A stretch of DNA of 64,000 nucleotides, from contig JANQRX010000002.1 in the NCBI GenBank assembly GCA_028284325.1, positions 280,702 through 344,701 on the forward strand, in the 5' to 3' direction. Positions within the stretch are counted from its first letter, which is position 1. The number at the start of each line of letters is the position of its first letter. This DNA is from Bauldia sp. Its GTDB lineage: Bacteria > Pseudomonadota > Alphaproteobacteria > Rhizobiales > Kaistiaceae. A program made the position numbers and the translations under genes. Shown piece by piece: positions 1 through 12,075 of the stretch. The notes under the pieces are model-generated. The model worked only from the letters and a program-made list of their open reading frames with translations. It was not told where the DNA came from and ran no database searches.

Positions 1-382
1 CGACAATTTCTACAAGGGCGGTGAGACGGTCCGCGGCTTCGCCACCTACGGCTACGGACCACGCGACACGACGTCGGGCTTCGCGGTCGGCGGCAAGAAC
101 CACGTGTCCGGTACCGCCGAGGTGCAGTTCCCGCTACCGGGTCTGCCGCCGGACTTCGGCCTGCGCGGCGCTGCCTTCGCCGATGCGGGCATCCTGACCG
201 GCGTCGATCCCACGGCCGGCGGGACGATCGTTTCCGACACCATCGTGCGGACATCGGTCGGTGGTTCGGTGGTCTGGGCCTCGCCGTTCGGTGTCCTGCG
301 GCTCGATCTGGCCGTTCCGCTGACCAAGGCGTCGTACGACAAGACCCAGTTCCTGAGGTTCGGAGCCGGGGCGACGTTCTAG
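1..382 (+). CDS. bamA: Outer membrane protein assembly factor BamA, C-terminal fragment (5' end outside window)
   Basis: This is the last part of an Omp85-family beta-barrel that inserts outer-membrane proteins. About 126 residues are visible, read from base 2. They contain the VRGF motif of the barrel loop L6 region (GGETVRGFATYGYGPRD) and the typical terminal strands (TAEVQFPLP, GLRGAAFADAG, then RLDLAVPLTK), ending in an aromatic residue (GAGATF) as expected for a BAM-recognised C-terminus. The gene is incomplete only because the window begins inside it. About 80 bp separate it from fabZ; the usual proteobacterial order has lpxD in this slot, and it is absent here. Confidence 0.9.
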   Translation, partial: DNFYKGGETVRGFATYGYGPRDTTSGFAVGGKNHVSGTAEVQFPLPGLPPDFGLRGAAFADAGILTGVDPTAGGTIVSDTIVRTSVGGSVVWASPFGVLRLDLAVPLTKASYDKTQFLRFGAGATF

Positions 383-462
383 GCCCGCGGGGCTGACGCG
401 CCGCCGCGCCGCGCCCTGCAGCGCGCCGCGGCGCGCGATACGAAGGCGGAGAACGCCTCGCC

Positions 463-936
463 ATGGAAGACTCCCCGAAACGGACACTGGACGCGCTCGA
501 TATCCAGGCGCTCCTGGCGTATTTACCGCACCGCTATCCGTTTCTTCTGGTCGACCGGATTGTCGATATCGACGGTGATCGCTCAGCCGTTGGGGTCAAG
601 AACGTGACCGCCAACGAGCCGCACTTCCAGGGGCACTTCCCGGGACAGCCGCTGATGCCCGGTGTGCTGATGATCGAAGGCATGGCCCAGACGGCCGGCG
701 CCATCTGCATGGCGGCGATGGAACGCAAGAGCCGCGCGGTGGTCTATTTCATGACCATCGATCAGGCGAAGTTCCGCAAGCCGGTGGTTCCCGGCGACAC
801 GCTCCGCTACCACATGCAGCAACTGCGGCGGCGGCGGAACATCTGGAAGTTCTACGGCGAAGCGCAGGTCGACGGCGAGAAGGTCGCCGAGGCCGTGATC
901 AGCGCCATGATGGCGGACGACCCGCGGGCGCCATGA
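463..936 (+). CDS. fabZ: 3-hydroxyacyl-[acyl-carrier-protein] dehydratase FabZ
   Basis: FabZ removes water from 3-hydroxyacyl-ACP in the elongation cycle of cytoplasmic type II fatty acid synthesis. The 157-residue product has the single hot-dog fold with the diagnostic segments [11 protein letters not shown] near the N-terminus and [20 protein letters not shown], which holds the catalytic His and Glu. Its length is normal for the family. The stop overlaps the lpxA start (ATGA), so the two are probably translationally coupled. The pairing is meaningful because FabZ and the Lpx acyltransferases compete for the same hydroxyacyl-ACP pool. Confidence 0.96.
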   Translation: MEDSPKRTLDALDIQALLAYLPHRYPFLLVDRIVDIDGDRSAVGVKNVTANEPHFQGHFPGQPLMPGVLMIEGMAQTAGAICMAAMERKSRAVVYFMTIDQAKFRKPVVPGDTLRYHMQQLRRRRNIWKFYGEAQVDGEKVAEAVISAMMADDPRAP

Positions 937-1724
937 GCCGCATTCACCCCACAGCGATCGTCGAGGACGGCGCACGCCTCGGCCAGGATGTCGAGATCGG
1001 GCCCTACTGCACAGTCGGCAGCGAGGTCGAGCTCGGTGACGGCGTTCGCCTGCAGTCCCATGTCGTCGTCGAGGGGCGAACCAGGATCGGCGAAGGCACC
1101 AGGGTGTGGCCCTTCGCCTTTCTCGGCGGCCCGCCGCAGGATCTGAAATACAAGGGCGAGAAGACCGAGGTCGAGATCGGGCGCCATTGCCTGCTCCGCG
1201 AATACGTCACCGTGCATGGCGGGACGTCGGCCGGCCGCGGACGCACCGTGGTCGGTGACCACTGCTTTCTCATGCTCGGGTCCCATGTCGCCCATGACTG
1301 TGTGCTCGGCGACCATGTCATCCTGGTCAACAACGTCGTGATTTCGGGCCACTGCGAGGTCGGCGACCGCGTCGTGGTCGGGGCGCTGTCGGCGGTCCAG
1401 CAGCGGACCAAGGTCGGCGCCCACGCCTTTGTCGGCATGGTCACCGGGGTCGATTCCAACGTCGTGCCCTATGCGATGGCGAGCGCGCGCGGCAGCCGCG
1501 CGGAAATCTCCGGACTGAACGTGATCGGCCTGCGCCGACGGGGCTTCGACCAGGCGGCGATCATGACCTTGCGCTCGGCCTACCGCGCCTATTTCGAAGG
1601 TTCCGGAAGCCGGGAAGAGCGGATCGCGGCCCTGCGTGCCCAACATCCCGACGACGAGATGATCGCCGAGCTGGCGGATTTCATCGAAGCCTGCGGCGAC
1701 GCGCCCATGGTCCGTCGCCGGTAG
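933..1724 (+). CDS. lpxA: Acyl-ACP--UDP-N-acetylglucosamine O-acyltransferase LpxA
   Basis: LpxA catalyses the first step of lipid A synthesis, transferring a 3-hydroxyacyl chain from ACP to the 3-OH of UDP-GlcNAc in the cytoplasm. The 263-residue product starts with [14 protein letters not shown] and continues as a left-handed beta-helix of hexapeptide repeats. It includes the conserved [13 protein letters not shown] and the catalytic-His segment ([12 protein letters not shown]), and ends in a helical C-terminal domain. Its start overlaps fabZ by four bases, and lpxI follows after 18 bp, giving one fabZ-lpxA-lpxI-lpxB operon. Confidence 0.96.
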   Translation: MSRIHPTAIVEDGARLGQDVEIGPYCTVGSEVELGDGVRLQSHVVVEGRTRIGEGTRVWPFAFLGGPPQDLKYKGEKTEVEIGRHCLLREYVTVHGGTSAGRGRTVVGDHCFLMLGSHVAHDCVLGDHVILVNNVVISGHCEVGDRVVVGALSAVQQRTKVGAHAFVGMVTGVDSNVVPYAMASARGSRAEISGLNVIGLRRRGFDQAAIMTLRSAYRAYFEGSGSREERIAALRAQHPDDEMIAELADFIEACGDAPMVRRR

Positions 1725-1742
1725 GATCAGGTCCCCGCGCCG

Positions 1743-2624
1743 ATGGGCAGTTCGCCGGTCTCCACTCTGGGTATCATTGCCGCGGGCGGTGGCCTGCCGG
1801 TGCAGGTGGCGGCCGCGGCGGTGGCCGCCGGACGGCCAGTGTTCGTGCTTGGGCTGGAAGGGATGGTGGACGCCGATCTTACCGCCTTCGCGCACGCGCT
1901 GGTGAAGCCGGGGCAGGTCGGCAAGATGCAGCGGATCGCCAAGGATCAGAACATCAAGGATGTCGTGCTGATCGGGTCGATCGACAAGCGCCCGGACCTT
2001 GCCGGCCTCGGCCTCGATCTCGGCGCCATTGGCCTCGTCCCAAGGATCGCCAAGGCGTTGGCCGCCGGTGGCGACGACATGGTCCTGCGCAGCCTGATCG
2101 AACTGTTCGAGGACCAGGGTGTTCGCGTTGTCGGCGCACACGAGGTCGCGCCCGCGCTCACGGCGTCTCCGGGCCATGTCGCGGGGCCCGCTGTGACGGG
2201 CGAACTCGAACGCGACGGCCGTCTGGCGATGGAGGCGGCGCTTGCCATCGGTCGGCTCGATATCGGGCAGGGCGCGGTGGCGGTCGGCGGCCGTGTCGTC
2301 GCGCTCGAAGCGGCCGAAGGCACCGATGCCATGCTGGCCCGCGTCGAGCATCTGCGCGAGATCGGGCGGATCCGTTGGCGGGACCGGGCCGGCGTGCTCG
2401 CCAAGCGCGCCAAGCCGCAACAGGATCTGCGCGTCGATCTGCCGACGATCGGTCCGATGACCGTCGATGCCGTCGCGGCCGCCGGGCTCCGCGGCATCGT
2501 CATCGAGGCGGGTCGCGTGCTCCTCGCCGATCGCGAGACGCTGGTCGAGCGTGCGGCCGCAACGGCGACGTCGGTCATGGCGGTCGAATTCCAACCGGGG
2601 GCGCCCGGCGCAGGCGAGGCATGA
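1743..2624 (+). CDS. lpxI: UDP-2,3-diacylglucosamine pyrophosphatase LpxI
   Basis: LpxI hydrolyses UDP-2,3-diacylglucosamine to lipid X plus UMP, the step done by the unrelated LpxH in gammaproteobacteria. The 293-residue product opens with LGIIAAGGGLPVQVA, typical of the DUF1009 family. It carries the conserved KRPDL region and a C-terminal half with KPQQDLRVDLPTIGP and GIVIEAGRVLLADRE. Its place between lpxA and lpxB supports the assignment. The stop overlaps the lpxB start (ATGA), indicating coupling. Use of LpxI rather than LpxH fits an alphaproteobacterium. Confidence 0.94.
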   Translation: MGSSPVSTLGIIAAGGGLPVQVAAAAVAAGRPVFVLGLEGMVDADLTAFAHALVKPGQVGKMQRIAKDQNIKDVVLIGSIDKRPDLAGLGLDLGAIGLVPRIAKALAAGGDDMVLRSLIELFEDQGVRVVGAHEVAPALTASPGHVAGPAVTGELERDGRLAMEAALAIGRLDIGQGAVAVGGRVVALEAAEGTDAMLARVEHLREIGRIRWRDRAGVLAKRAKPQQDLRVDLPTIGPMTVDAVAAAGLRGIVIEAGRVLLADRETLVERAAATATSVMAVEFQPGAPGAGEA

Positions 2625-3814
2625 CCCCCGCGGCCCGGCGCATCTTCATTGTGGCGGGCGAGGAGTCGGGGGACCGGCTGGGCGCCTCCCTGATGGATGC
2701 GCTGATCAAACGGGCGTCCGGGCCCTTGTCGTTTCACGGCGTCGGCGGTCGCGGCATGGCCGCGCGGGGTCTCGTCAGCCTCTTTCCCATGGAGGACCTC
2801 GCGCTTCATGGTCTTCTGCAGGTCGTGCCCCACCTGCCGCGCGTCTTCGCCCGGGGCCGCCAGGTCGCCCGGGCGGTGGGCGAGGTCAACCCGCACGTCG
2901 TGGTTCTGATCGATTCACCCGGCTTCAACATGCCGGTCGCCCGGTCCGTGCGTCGCGCCCACCCCGACATTCCGGTCATCGACTACGTGCCGCCCATGGT
3001 CTGGGGGTACGCGCCGTGGCGGGCGCGCCGGATGCGGCCCAATGTAGATCAGGTGCTGACGCTCCTGCCGTTCGAGCCGGACGCCGTGGAGCGCCTAGGC
3101 GGCCCGCCGGCCCGCTATGTGGGTCATCCCGTTCTGACGGATGTCGTCCGGCTGCGGCCGGCGCCGGGCGAACGTGCGCCACTCGACGTCGACGGACCGC
3201 GACGCCTGCTGGTCCTGCCGGGTAGCCGACGGAGCGAGATCGACCGGCTTCTGCCGGTGTTCGGTGCCACGGTCGCCCTGATCGGGGAGGGCGTGGAGCG
3301 GCTCGAGGTGGTGCTGCCGACCCTGCCGTATCTGCTGGAGGCCGTTGAGCGAGAGGTCGCCCGGTGGGCGATCCAACCCAGGATCGTGACCGCGGACGAG
3401 GATAAATACGCCGCGTTCCGGTCGGCGCATGCGGCGCTCGCCGCGTCCGGCACGGTGTCGGTGGAACTCGCGCTCGCCGGCGTACCCATGGCGATCGCCT
3501 ACCGGCTCGATCCGCTGATGCGGCTGGCCAAGCCTTTCCTCTACCGGCAAAGCTCCATCGTGCTCGCCAATCTGATCATCGGCGAGAACATCGTCCCGGA
3601 GTTCGTCGATCGCCGCGCGTCGCCGGCAACGCTGGCCGACGCGGTCGTGGCGCTCCTGAACGATACGCCCGAACGGCGCGCGCAGCTGGCGACGCTGGAG
3701 AACTTCCCCGAGCGGCTGTCGGCCGGCGAGGGCGATCCGAGCGATCTCGCCGCGGCGGAGGTGCTCGCCTGGGTCGAGGGCGGGCGTCAGCGCCGCTTGG
3801 AGAGCGGCACGTAA
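2621..3814 (+). CDS. lpxB: Lipid-A-disaccharide synthase LpxB
   Basis: LpxB condenses UDP-2,3-diacylglucosamine with lipid X to form the tetraacyl disaccharide of lipid A at the inner face of the cytoplasmic membrane. The 397-residue glycosyltransferase (family GT19) begins with [17 protein letters not shown] and carries FHGVGGRGM, the [10 protein letters not shown] segment, [12 protein letters not shown] and the donor-site segment [17 protein letters not shown]. The ATG start is chosen because it overlaps the lpxI stop and begins the conserved GEESGD region at the expected distance. The 3' end overlaps the 3' end of the convergent gltA by 28 bp. Confidence 0.95.
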   Translation: MTPAARRIFIVAGEESGDRLGASLMDALIKRASGPLSFHGVGGRGMAARGLVSLFPMEDLALHGLLQVVPHLPRVFARGRQVARAVGEVNPHVVVLIDSPGFNMPVARSVRRAHPDIPVIDYVPPMVWGYAPWRARRMRPNVDQVLTLLPFEPDAVERLGGPPARYVGHPVLTDVVRLRPAPGERAPLDVDGPRRLLVLPGSRRSEIDRLLPVFGATVALIGEGVERLEVVLPTLPYLLEAVEREVARWAIQPRIVTADEDKYAAFRSAHAALAASGTVSVELALAGVPMAIAYRLDPLMRLAKPFLYRQSSIVLANLIIGENIVPEFVDRRASPATLADAVVALLNDTPERRAQLATLENFPERLSAGEGDPSDLAAAEVLAWVEGGRQRRLESGT

Positions 3815-5130
3815 TCCCGCCGTGTCGCGCCGACGTAGAGCTGGCGCGGGCGACCGATCCGCTGGGAGGGATCCTCGACCATCTCCTTCCACTGGGCGAT
3901 CCAGCCGACAGTGCGCGCGAGCGCGAACAGGACGGTGAACATCGTCGTCGGAAAGCCCAGCGCTTTCAATGTGATACCCGAGTAGAAGTCGATGTTCGGG
4001 TAGAGCTTCTTCTCGATGAAATAGTCGTCGGTCAACGCGATCCGTTCCAGCTCCATGGCGACTTCGAGCAGCGGGTCGTCCTGGATGCCGAGTTCGGACA
4101 GCACTTCGTGGGTGGTCTTCTGCATGATCCGCGCCCGCGGGTCGTAGTTCTTGTAGACGCGGTGGCCGAAGCCCATGAGGCGGAACGGATCGTCGCGGTC
4201 CTTGGCACGGGCCACAAACTTCGGGATGTTGTCGACCGTCCCGATCTCCTGGAGCATGTTGAGTGCCGCCTCGTTGGCGCCGCCATGGGCCGGGCCCCAG
4301 AGACAGGCGATACCGGCGGCGATGCAGGCGAAGGGGTTGGCACCCGATGAGCCGGCCAGACGCACCGTGGAGGTCGAGGCGTTCTGCTCGTGATCGGCGT
4401 GGAGGATGAAGATGCGGTCCATGGCGCGCGACAGCACCGGATTGACCTTGTACTCCTCGCAAGGGACCGCGAAGCACATGCGCAAAAAGTTTGACGCATA
4501 ATCAAGTGTATTAAGCGGATAAACGATCGGTTGCCCGACATGGTATTTGTAGGCCATGGCGGCGATTGTCGGCATCTTGGCGATCATGCGCAGCGACGCG
4601 ACCATACGCTGGTGCGTATCCGAGATGTCGACGGAGTCGTGATAGAAGGCCGAGAGTGCCCCGACGGTTCCGCACATGATCGCCATGGGATGGGCGTCGC
4701 GGCGGAACCCGGCATAGAAGCGCGTCATCTGCTCATGGAGCATGGTGTGATAGGTGACGCGATGGTCGAAATCGGCCTTCTGCGCCGGCGTCGGCAGTTC
4801 GCCGTAGAGGAGGAGATAACAGGTTTCGAGGAAGTCCCCCTGCTCGGCGAGCTGCTCGATCGGGTAGCCCCGGTAGAGGAGGATGCCTTCGTCGCCGTCG
4901 ATATAGGTAATCGCGGACCGGCACGAGGCGGTGGAGGTGAAGCCGGGATCGTAGGTGAAGCGGCCCGTCGTTCCGTAGAGGGCGGAGATGTCGATGACGT
5001 CGGGTCCCAGCGACCCTGATTCCACGGCGAAATCCCAGGAATCAGCGTCAATGGAAAGGCGCGCGGTGTCGTCGTCCGCGGCCGCCGCGGTCGGCGTCTC
5101 GAGTTCGGTCGTCGTTGCGTTCTCCGGCAT
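3787..5130 (-). CDS. gltA: Citrate synthase (type II)
   Basis: The enzyme condenses oxaloacetate and acetyl-CoA to citrate at the entry of the TCA cycle. The product of about 447 residues has the large-type citrate synthase layout: the [13 protein letters not shown] region, the [10 protein letters not shown] segment, the catalytic His segments ([23 protein letters not shown]) and a C-terminal PRQLYVG. Two ATG codons lie six bases apart. A perfect AGGAGG sits 7 nt before the second but only 1 nt before the first, so the second is preferred. A clear sigma70-type promoter precedes the gene. The 3' end overlaps lpxB. Confidence 0.96.
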   Translation of the reverse strand: MPENATTTELETPTAAAADDDTARLSIDADSWDFAVESGSLGPDVIDISALYGTTGRFTYDPGFTSTASCRSAITYIDGDEGILLYRGYPIEQLAEQGDFLETCYLLLYGELPTPAQKADFDHRVTYHTMLHEQMTRFYAGFRRDAHPMAIMCGTVGALSAFYHDSVDISDTHQRMVASLRMIAKMPTIAAMAYKYHVGQPIVYPLNTLDYASNFLRMCFAVPCEEYKVNPVLSRAMDRIFILHADHEQNASTSTVRLAGSSGANPFACIAAGIACLWGPAHGGANEAALNMLQEIGTVDNIPKFVARAKDRDDPFRLMGFGHRVYKNYDPRARIMQKTTHEVLSELGIQDDPLLEVAMELERIALTDDYFIEKKLYPNIDFYSGITLKALGFPTTMFTVLFALARTVGWIAQWKEMVEDPSQRIGRPRQLYVGATRRDYVPLSKRR

Positions 5131-5137
5131 CCGCATC

Positions 5138-5143
5138 CCTCCT
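5138..5143 (-). promoter_or_regulatory. Strong ribosome binding site that decides the gltA start
   Basis: On the minus strand the sequence reads AGGAGG-G-ATG-CGG-ATG. The perfect Shine-Dalgarno core is 1 nt from the first ATG and 7 nt from the second, so initiation at the second ATG (position 5130) is favoured. Confidence 0.75.
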
Positions 5144-5163
5144 CTTATCGTTTCGCGGTCGCC

Positions 5164-5193
5164 ATTATACCTTGCTGCGACGCAACAAGTCTA
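5164..5193 (-). promoter_or_regulatory. Predicted sigma70-type promoter of gltA
   Basis: Reading the minus strand upstream of gltA there is a consensus -10 element TATAAT with TAGACT 18 bp upstream as a -35 element. It lies in the short gltX-gltA gap and about 30 bp before the start codon. It would let gltA be transcribed independently of the upstream gltX. Confidence 0.6.
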
Positions 5194-5213
5194 ATGGCGC
5201 AGTGCAGCGAGAC

Positions 5214-6641
5214 TCACGGGGAGGCCGCCTGATCGGCGATCCGGGCGAGGCTTTCGTCGCGGCCGAGGCTGGCCAGGACGTCGAAGATGCCCGGCGAGGT
5301 CTTGCGGCCGGTGAGCGCGGCGCGGAGCGGCTGGGCGATCTTGCCTAGCTTGAGGTTCTCGTCAGCCGCGAAGGCGCGGATCGCGGTTTCCGGACCGTCG
5401 CCGGTCCAGTCGGTCGCGCCCAGACGGTCGTGGAGACGGCCGAGCAGCGCCCGCGCTTCGGTATCCAGCAGGGCCGCGGCCTGCGGCTCGAGCGCCAGCG
5501 GGCGGGTTGCGATGAGATAGCGCGCGCCCTCCAGCACCTCGATCAGCGTCTTCGCCCGCTCCGTCAGATGCGGCAGGGCGCGCCGAAAACCGTCGGCCTG
5601 CCACCCGTCGCCGAACAGCGGCGCGAACGTCTCCGCATCGTCGCCGAGATGGGGTAGCAGGTCCGCCAGTGCCCCAATCAGCGCGTCCGGGTCCATCGCG
5701 CGCAGGTAGTGGGCGTTGATGTGCTGCAGCTTGTCGAGGTCGAAGCGTGCCGCGCCGCGTCCGATACCGTCCGTGTCGAACCAGCGGGTCATATCGTCAA
5801 GCGACATGATGTCGGCGTCGCCGTGCGACCAGCCGAGCCGCACGAGGTAGTTGCGCACCGCCTCGGGCAGGAAACCCTGATCGCGATAGGCCTCGACGCC
5901 GAGCGCGCCGTGGCGCTTGGAGAGTTTGGCGCCGTCCGGCCCATGGATCAGCGGTACATGGGCAAAGCGGGGCGGTGCCCAGTCGAGCGCCTCGTAGAGC
6001 AACGCCTGGCGGGCGGCGTTGGTGAGATGGTCGTCGCCGCGGATGATGTGGGTCACGCCCATGTCGTGATCGTCGACCACGACGGACAGCATGTAGGTGG
6101 GCGTGCCGTCGGCGCGCAGGATGACGAAGTCGTCGAGATCAGCGTTCCGGAACGTCACGTCGCCCTGCACGAGGTCGTCGATCCTCGTTTCGCCGTCGAT
6201 CGGCAGCTTGATGCGCACCGCCGGTGCGACGCCCTCGGGCGCATTGGCCGGATCGCGGTCGCGCCAGCGGCGGTCGTAGCTCGCAGCGCGGCCTTCGGCA
6301 CGCGCCGCCTCGCGCATGGCGGCGAGATCGTCCGCACTGGCATAGCAGCGATAGGCATGGCCGGCGGCGAGCAGCGCCTCGGCGACCTCGCGATGGCGGT
6401 CGGCGCGGGCGAACTGGTGGACCGGCCCGCCGTCCCAGTCGATCCCCAGCCATTCAAGACCGGCGAAGATGGCGGCCACGGCATCGTCGGTGGAGCGCCG
6501 GCGATCGGTATCCTCGATCCGCAGCCGCATCGTGCCGCCGTGATGGCGGGCGTAGAGCCAGTTGAACAGCGCCGTACGGGCCCCGCCGATATGCAGGAAT
6601 CCGGTGGGTGAGGGCGCGAAGCGGGTGACGATGTCGGACAT
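5214..6641 (-). CDS. gltX: Glutamyl-tRNA synthetase
   Basis: The enzyme charges tRNA-Glu with glutamate in the cytoplasm. The 475-residue class Ia synthetase shows the HIGH-type signature [15 protein letters not shown] near the N-terminus, the [15 protein letters not shown] segment, and the KMSKS-type [10 protein letters not shown]. It ends in the bacterial anticodon-binding helical domain. It is divergent from glnS with about 157 bp between. With a true GlnRS next door this GluRS need not misacylate tRNA-Gln, although whether gatCAB is also present cannot be judged from this window. Confidence 0.96.
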   Translation of the reverse strand: MSDIVTRFAPSPTGFLHIGGARTALFNWLYARHHGGTMRLRIEDTDRRRSTDDAVAAIFAGLEWLGIDWDGGPVHQFARADRHREVAEALLAAGHAYRCYASADDLAAMREAARAEGRAASYDRRWRDRDPANAPEGVAPAVRIKLPIDGETRIDDLVQGDVTFRNADLDDFVILRADGTPTYMLSVVVDDHDMGVTHIIRGDDHLTNAARQALLYEALDWAPPRFAHVPLIHGPDGAKLSKRHGALGVEAYRDQGFLPEAVRNYLVRLGWSHGDADIMSLDDMTRWFDTDGIGRGAARFDLDKLQHINAHYLRAMDPDALIGALADLLPHLGDDAETFAPLFGDGWQADGFRRALPHLTERAKTLIEVLEGARYLIATRPLALEPQAAALLDTEARALLGRLHDRLGATDWTGDGPETAIRAFAADENLKLGKIAQPLRAALTGRKTSPGIFDVLASLGRDESLARIADQAASP

Positions 6642-6798
6642 GGTGCCGGATGCCGGGATGGAGGTCCGGGCCGTCTACCACACGCACCGGGGGAGGCGAA
6701 GCGGCTTGGCGCGGTCGGCGGGATTTGGCAGATAGGGCGCGCCGCCGACCGGCGGACAAGAAACGCCAGAAGAAATACCAGAACGGGACCCGTCACCG

Positions 6799-8499
<1,701 letters not shown>

Positions 8500-8634
8500 G
8501 ACCGGATTTCAGCGCCCGCCGACCACGCCGATCACGACGAACCGCCGCGGCGGCGCAGGGGCGCCATCCTCCGGCCCCTCATCGACAATCTGGAACGCGA
8601 ACTCGACGGCGGCCGGGGGTTCCTGTGGCTGCCG

Positions 8635-10653
8635 GTGGCGCTGGGCTGCGGGATCGCGATCTACTTCGCCCTGCCGCGGGAGCCGTCTCTGCCCGCTATC
8701 GCGATCGCTGCCGCGGTATCCGCATGGCTGACGTTTGCGGCACGGAACCACGCCGCCCGGTTCCGGGTCCTGCTCGTGGCGACGGCGGTGCTCGCCGGAC
8801 TGACCGCGATCACGACGCGCACGGCGCTGGTCCAGTCGCCGACCATCACGCGTGAGGTGACGACGACGGTGACCGGCTGGGTGGCGTGGGTGGAGGAGGG
8901 GCGCCGGTCGGGCCTGCGGCTGTGGGTCCGGGTCGTTGACATCGACGATGACCGCATTGTGCCGCAGGTGATCCGGGTCACGGTCGCGGCCGACGATTTC
9001 GAGGCGCGGGTCGGCGACCACCTGCGAGCTCTGGTCCGGCTCCTGCCGCCCAGCGGGCCGCTGTTCCCGGGCGGTTTCGACTTCGCGCAACGGGCGTATT
9101 TCGCCGGCTACGACGCCGTCGGCTTCTCCCTCGGCCGGCCCGAGCTCCTTGAGGCCGGCGACCCGCCCCTGGACCTTCGCCTGCTGAAGCCGCTCGGGGA
9201 TATCCGCGAAACGATCAGGCAGCGTGTCGAAGCCGCGCTGCCGGGTGACACCGGCGAGATCGCCGCGGCGCTGATCACGGGGGACCGGGGCGGCATTTCG
9301 CCCGCGACCCAGGAGGCGATGCGGGCCTCCGGCCTCGGGCACATCCTGGCGATCTCGGGCCTGCACATGGCGCTGGTCGCCGGCTCGGCCTTCTGGATCG
9401 TGCGGGCGTTGCTCGCCGCCGTGCCGGCGATCGCGCTGCGCTATCCGATCAAGAAATGGGCGGCAGCCGTCGCGCTCGGCGTCGCGGCCGCTTATCTCGC
9501 CATCTCCGGCGGCAGCATCGCCACCCAGCGCGCCTTCCTGATGCTGGCGATCATGCTCACCGCCGTGCTTCTCGACCGACGCGCGCTGACGCTCCGCAAC
9601 GTGGCGCTCGCCGCGATCCTGATCCTCCTGTTTGCGCCGGAAGCGCTGCTCTCGGCCTCGTTCCAGATGTCGTTCGCCGCCACGGCCGCGCTGGTGGCGG
9701 CCTATGAGGCGGTCGCCGCGAGGCGGCGGGGCGAGAGCCGGCGGACGATCTTTCGTGCGATCCTCACGGGATTTCTGGCGCTGGTCTTCACCTCCCTGAT
9801 CGCCGGGCTGGCGACCGCGCCGTTCGGCCTGTTCCACTTCCAGCGGGTCGTGCCGCTGACCCTGCTTGCCAATGTGCTGGCCATGCCGGCGGTGGGCCTG
9901 CTGGTCATGCCGCCGGCCCTGATCGGCGTCGCGGTGCTGCCGCTGGGTCTCGAAGGCCTGCCGCTGTTCGTCATGGGGCTCGGCATCGACTGGGTTCGGG
10001 GCGTGGCGACGTGGGTCACGAACCTGTCAGGCGACGCGGGGCTGATTCCGAGGATTCCGCTGGCGCCGCTCCTGGTGTTCACGGGCGGCTTCCTCTGGTT
10101 AGTGCTGTGGCGCAACCGATGGCGCTGGTACGGGCTCGGCCCGATCCTCGTCGCCCTGGTCCTGACGTTCAGTCCCGAGCAGCCCGACGTGATGATCCAC
10201 GAAGGCGGCGAGGTGGTAGCGGTGCGCGGCGCGGACGGCAGCCTCGTGATGCTGCGGCGGCGGCAGCAGGGATTCGTGGTCGGTGGCTGGCTGAGGGCCG
10301 ACGGCGACGGACGCGACATCGCCGACGAGAGCCTCGCGCGGGACGTGCGCTGCGATCCGCTCGGCTGCACCGCCCGGATCGGTGCCGACGGGCCGCTGGT
10401 GGCGCTGTCGCTCGATTCCCACGGGCTCGCCGAGGACTGTCGCCTGGCCGATGTGGTGGTGACGAGGCGCACCGCCCCGTCGACCTGCGCGGCAACGCTT
10501 GTCATCGATAGGGATACGCTTGATGCCGGCGGCGCCCATGCGCTCCGCTGGATGCCGGACGCGGCGCGGTTCGAGGTCGAGACCGCCTATCCGGCGGCGC
10601 GCCGGCCCTACATGAAGCCGCGCAGGACGAGCCGCGTCAGTAGCGGCGGATGA
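8635..10653 (+). CDS. comEC: ComEC/Rec2-family DNA-uptake channel protein
   Basis: This integral inner-membrane protein is related to the channel that passes single-stranded DNA during transformation. At least 672 residues are present. They show an N-terminal pair of membrane segments, a DUF4131-like OB region, and the competence domain with [19 protein letters not shown] and [15 protein letters not shown], and then multiple helices. The C-terminal soluble part lacks the HxHxDH metal motif of the beta-lactamase-like domain found in some ComECs. The frame stays open upstream to the glnS stop and already encodes family-like GFLWLP before this GTG; no ATG exists there, so the true start is uncertain. 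The 3' end overlaps lexA by 17 bp. Confidence 0.88.
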   Translation: MALGCGIAIYFALPREPSLPAIAIAAAVSAWLTFAARNHAARFRVLLVATAVLAGLTAITTRTALVQSPTITREVTTTVTGWVAWVEEGRRSGLRLWVRVVDIDDDRIVPQVIRVTVAADDFEARVGDHLRALVRLLPPSGPLFPGGFDFAQRAYFAGYDAVGFSLGRPELLEAGDPPLDLRLLKPLGDIRETIRQRVEAALPGDTGEIAAALITGDRGGISPATQEAMRASGLGHILAISGLHMALVAGSAFWIVRALLAAVPAIALRYPIKKWAAAVALGVAAAYLAISGGSIATQRAFLMLAIMLTAVLLDRRALTLRNVALAAILILLFAPEALLSASFQMSFAATAALVAAYEAVAARRRGESRRTIFRAILTGFLALVFTSLIAGLATAPFGLFHFQRVVPLTLLANVLAMPAVGLLVMPPALIGVAVLPLGLEGLPLFVMGLGIDWVRGVATWVTNLSGDAGLIPRIPLAPLLVFTGGFLWLVLWRNRWRWYGLGPILVALVLTFSPEQPDVMIHEGGEVVAVRGADGSLVMLRRRQQGFVVGGWLRADGDGRDIADESLARDVRCDPLGCTARIGADGPLVALSLDSHGLAEDCRLADVVVTRRTAPSTCAATLVIDRDTLDAGGAHALRWMPDAARFEVETAYPAARRPYMKPRRTSRVSSGG

Positions 10654-11344
10654 GGCCGATGAGGCGGCCCTGGATGTCGACCCGGTCGGGCCCGAAGATA
10701 CGCGTTTCGTAGGACGGATTCGCGGCCTCCAGCGCGATCGAGGCGCCCTTGCGCCGCAGCCGCTTGAGGGTCGCTTCCTCGCGGTCGACCAGCGCGACCA
10801 CGATGTCGCCGGTGTCGGCGGTGTCGGTCTTGCGGACGAGGACGGTGTCGCCGTCGAAGATGCCGGCCTCGATCATCGAATCGCCGCGGACCTCGAGCGC
10901 GTAGTGCTCGCCGGTGCCCAGCATGTCGGGCGGGACGCCGATGGTGTGGCTCTGGTTCTGGATCGCCTCGATGGGCGTGCCGGCGGCGATGCGGCCCATG
11001 ACGGGCACCAGCACAGGCTCGTTGTTGTTCGCGCCCTCGGCCGGCATGCGCGCCTTGCCGAGATTGCCCTCGATCACGCTGGGCGAGAAGCCGCCGCGCG
11101 TGCGGGCGGCAGGCACGCTGCGCTGGACCGCCTCGGGCAGGCGCAGGACCTCGATGGCGCGGGCCCGGTTCGGCAGCCGGCGAATGAAGCCGCGCTCCTC
11201 CAGCGCCTTGATGAGACGGTGGATGCCGGACTTCGACCGCAGGTCGAGGGCGTCCTTCATCTCGTCGAAGGACGGCGGCACGCCGGTCTCCTTCACCCGC
11301 TCGTCAACGAACATGAGGAGCTCGTACTGTTTGCGCGTCAGCAT
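10637..11344 (-). CDS. lexA: LexA SOS repressor
   Basis: LexA represses DNA-damage genes and self-cleaves when RecA is activated. The 235-residue product starts [10 protein letters not shown] and has the N-terminal winged helix (residues 1-65, with [20 protein letters not shown]). The Ala-Gly cleavage site is at residues 121-122 (GRIAAG), the catalytic Ser is at 156 (GDSMIEAG) and the Lys at 194 (ATLKRL). The ATG is preceded by GGGAAAG. Autoregulation is supported by an SOS box inside the promoter. In related genomes lexA directly follows moeA; here about 2.4 kb of other sequence separates them. Confidence 0.97.
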   Translation of the reverse strand: MLTRKQYELLMFVDERVKETGVPPSFDEMKDALDLRSKSGIHRLIKALEERGFIRRLPNRARAIEVLRLPEAVQRSVPAARTRGGFSPSVIEGNLGKARMPAEGANNNEPVLVPVMGRIAAGTPIEAIQNQSHTIGVPPDMLGTGEHYALEVRGDSMIEAGIFDGDTVLVRKTDTADTGDIVVALVDREEATLKRLRRKGASIALEAANPSYETRIFGPDRVDIQGRLIGLIRRY

Positions 11345-11389
11345 GGGTTCTTTCCCGGTCGCAGAATCAAGCACAAAACACGAACATTG

Positions 11390-11417
11390 TTTATATGTTC
11401 CAGTTGTGTTCCGCAAT
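11390..11417 (-). promoter_or_regulatory. lexA promoter with LexA operator (SOS box)
   Basis: On the minus strand ATTGCG and TATAAA are spaced 16 bp apart as -35 and -10 elements. The spacer contains GAAC-N7-GAAC (plus strand GTTC-N7-GTTC at 11397-11411), which is exactly the alphaproteobacterial SOS box. Bound LexA would occlude RNA polymerase, so lexA should be autorepressed. Confidence 0.8.
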
Positions 11418-11550
11418 GGTGAATTATCGGTTAAGGGCGGGTGAGGGGGCCCGGATGGCCGAGTTGCGGGTACACTGAAGCTCTCGACGCCCTGATTAGG
11501 ATTCTGGCTCGCGAAACTCAAACACGAACGTTTCGGATCCGGAGACGCCA

Positions 11551-12018
11551 ATGGAGCCGACGATGGCGGACGCATTGAGAGCCAAAGCACAGATTCTGGT
11601 GCGCAGGCCGCGTGAAGACGTGTTCGATGCCTTCATCGATCCGCAGATCATGAGCAAGTTCTGGTTCACGCGGAAAGACCAGGGCCTGCGCGAAGGCGAG
11701 ACCGTCACCTGGTACGTCGGCGACGCGCGAGATGCTTTCGAGATTGAGGTCCGCGTGACGTCGATCGAGAGGCCTTCCCGAATCAACATCGCGTGGGGTC
11801 ATGGCGACCAGTTCACCACGGTGGAATGGACGTTTGCGGAAGAGGGGCGTGATGTCACCCGGCTCGTGATCGAGGAGCGCGGCTTCAGCGGATCACGTGA
11901 GGAGATTGTTGCCCGAGCCCTCGATTCCACATCCGGCTTCAATCAGGTCGTTGTCGCGGTGAAGGCGCTTCTCGAACATGGCGCGCCCATCAACATTGTC
12001 GCGGATCACGCTTCGTAG
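11551..12018 (+). CDS. SRPBCC / AHSA1-like domain protein
   Basis: The 155-residue product looks like a single START/SRPBCC ligand-binding fold of the Aha1 (activator of Hsp90 ATPase homolog 1-like) type. It has an N-terminal strand ending in [21 protein letters not shown], a central sheet with RINIAWG and TTVEWTF, and a long C-terminal helix ([16 protein letters not shown]). Ligand and function are not predictable. The ATG is chosen because GGAG lies 6 nt upstream; a second in-frame ATG lies 12 bases on. It is divergent from lexA and lies on the opposite strand from the genes that normally flank this junction, so it may be an insertion. Confidence 0.75.
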   Translation: MEPTMADALRAKAQILVRRPREDVFDAFIDPQIMSKFWFTRKDQGLREGETVTWYVGDARDAFEIEVRVTSIERPSRINIAWGHGDQFTTVEWTFAEEGRDVTRLVIEERGFSGSREEIVARALDSTSGFNQVVVAVKALLEHGAPINIVADHAS

Positions 12019-12075
12019 CCTTCGCTGTCGCCTGGACGTGGTGCCATACGTGCTTCCGGGGCCTGCCATACGCGA

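Noticed and set aside
852..2594. A 580-codon open frame on the minus strand opposite lpxA and lpxI
   Set aside because: It is His/Arg/Asp-rich low-information sequence typical of the antisense frame of high-GC genes, and it fully overlaps two well-supported enzymes.
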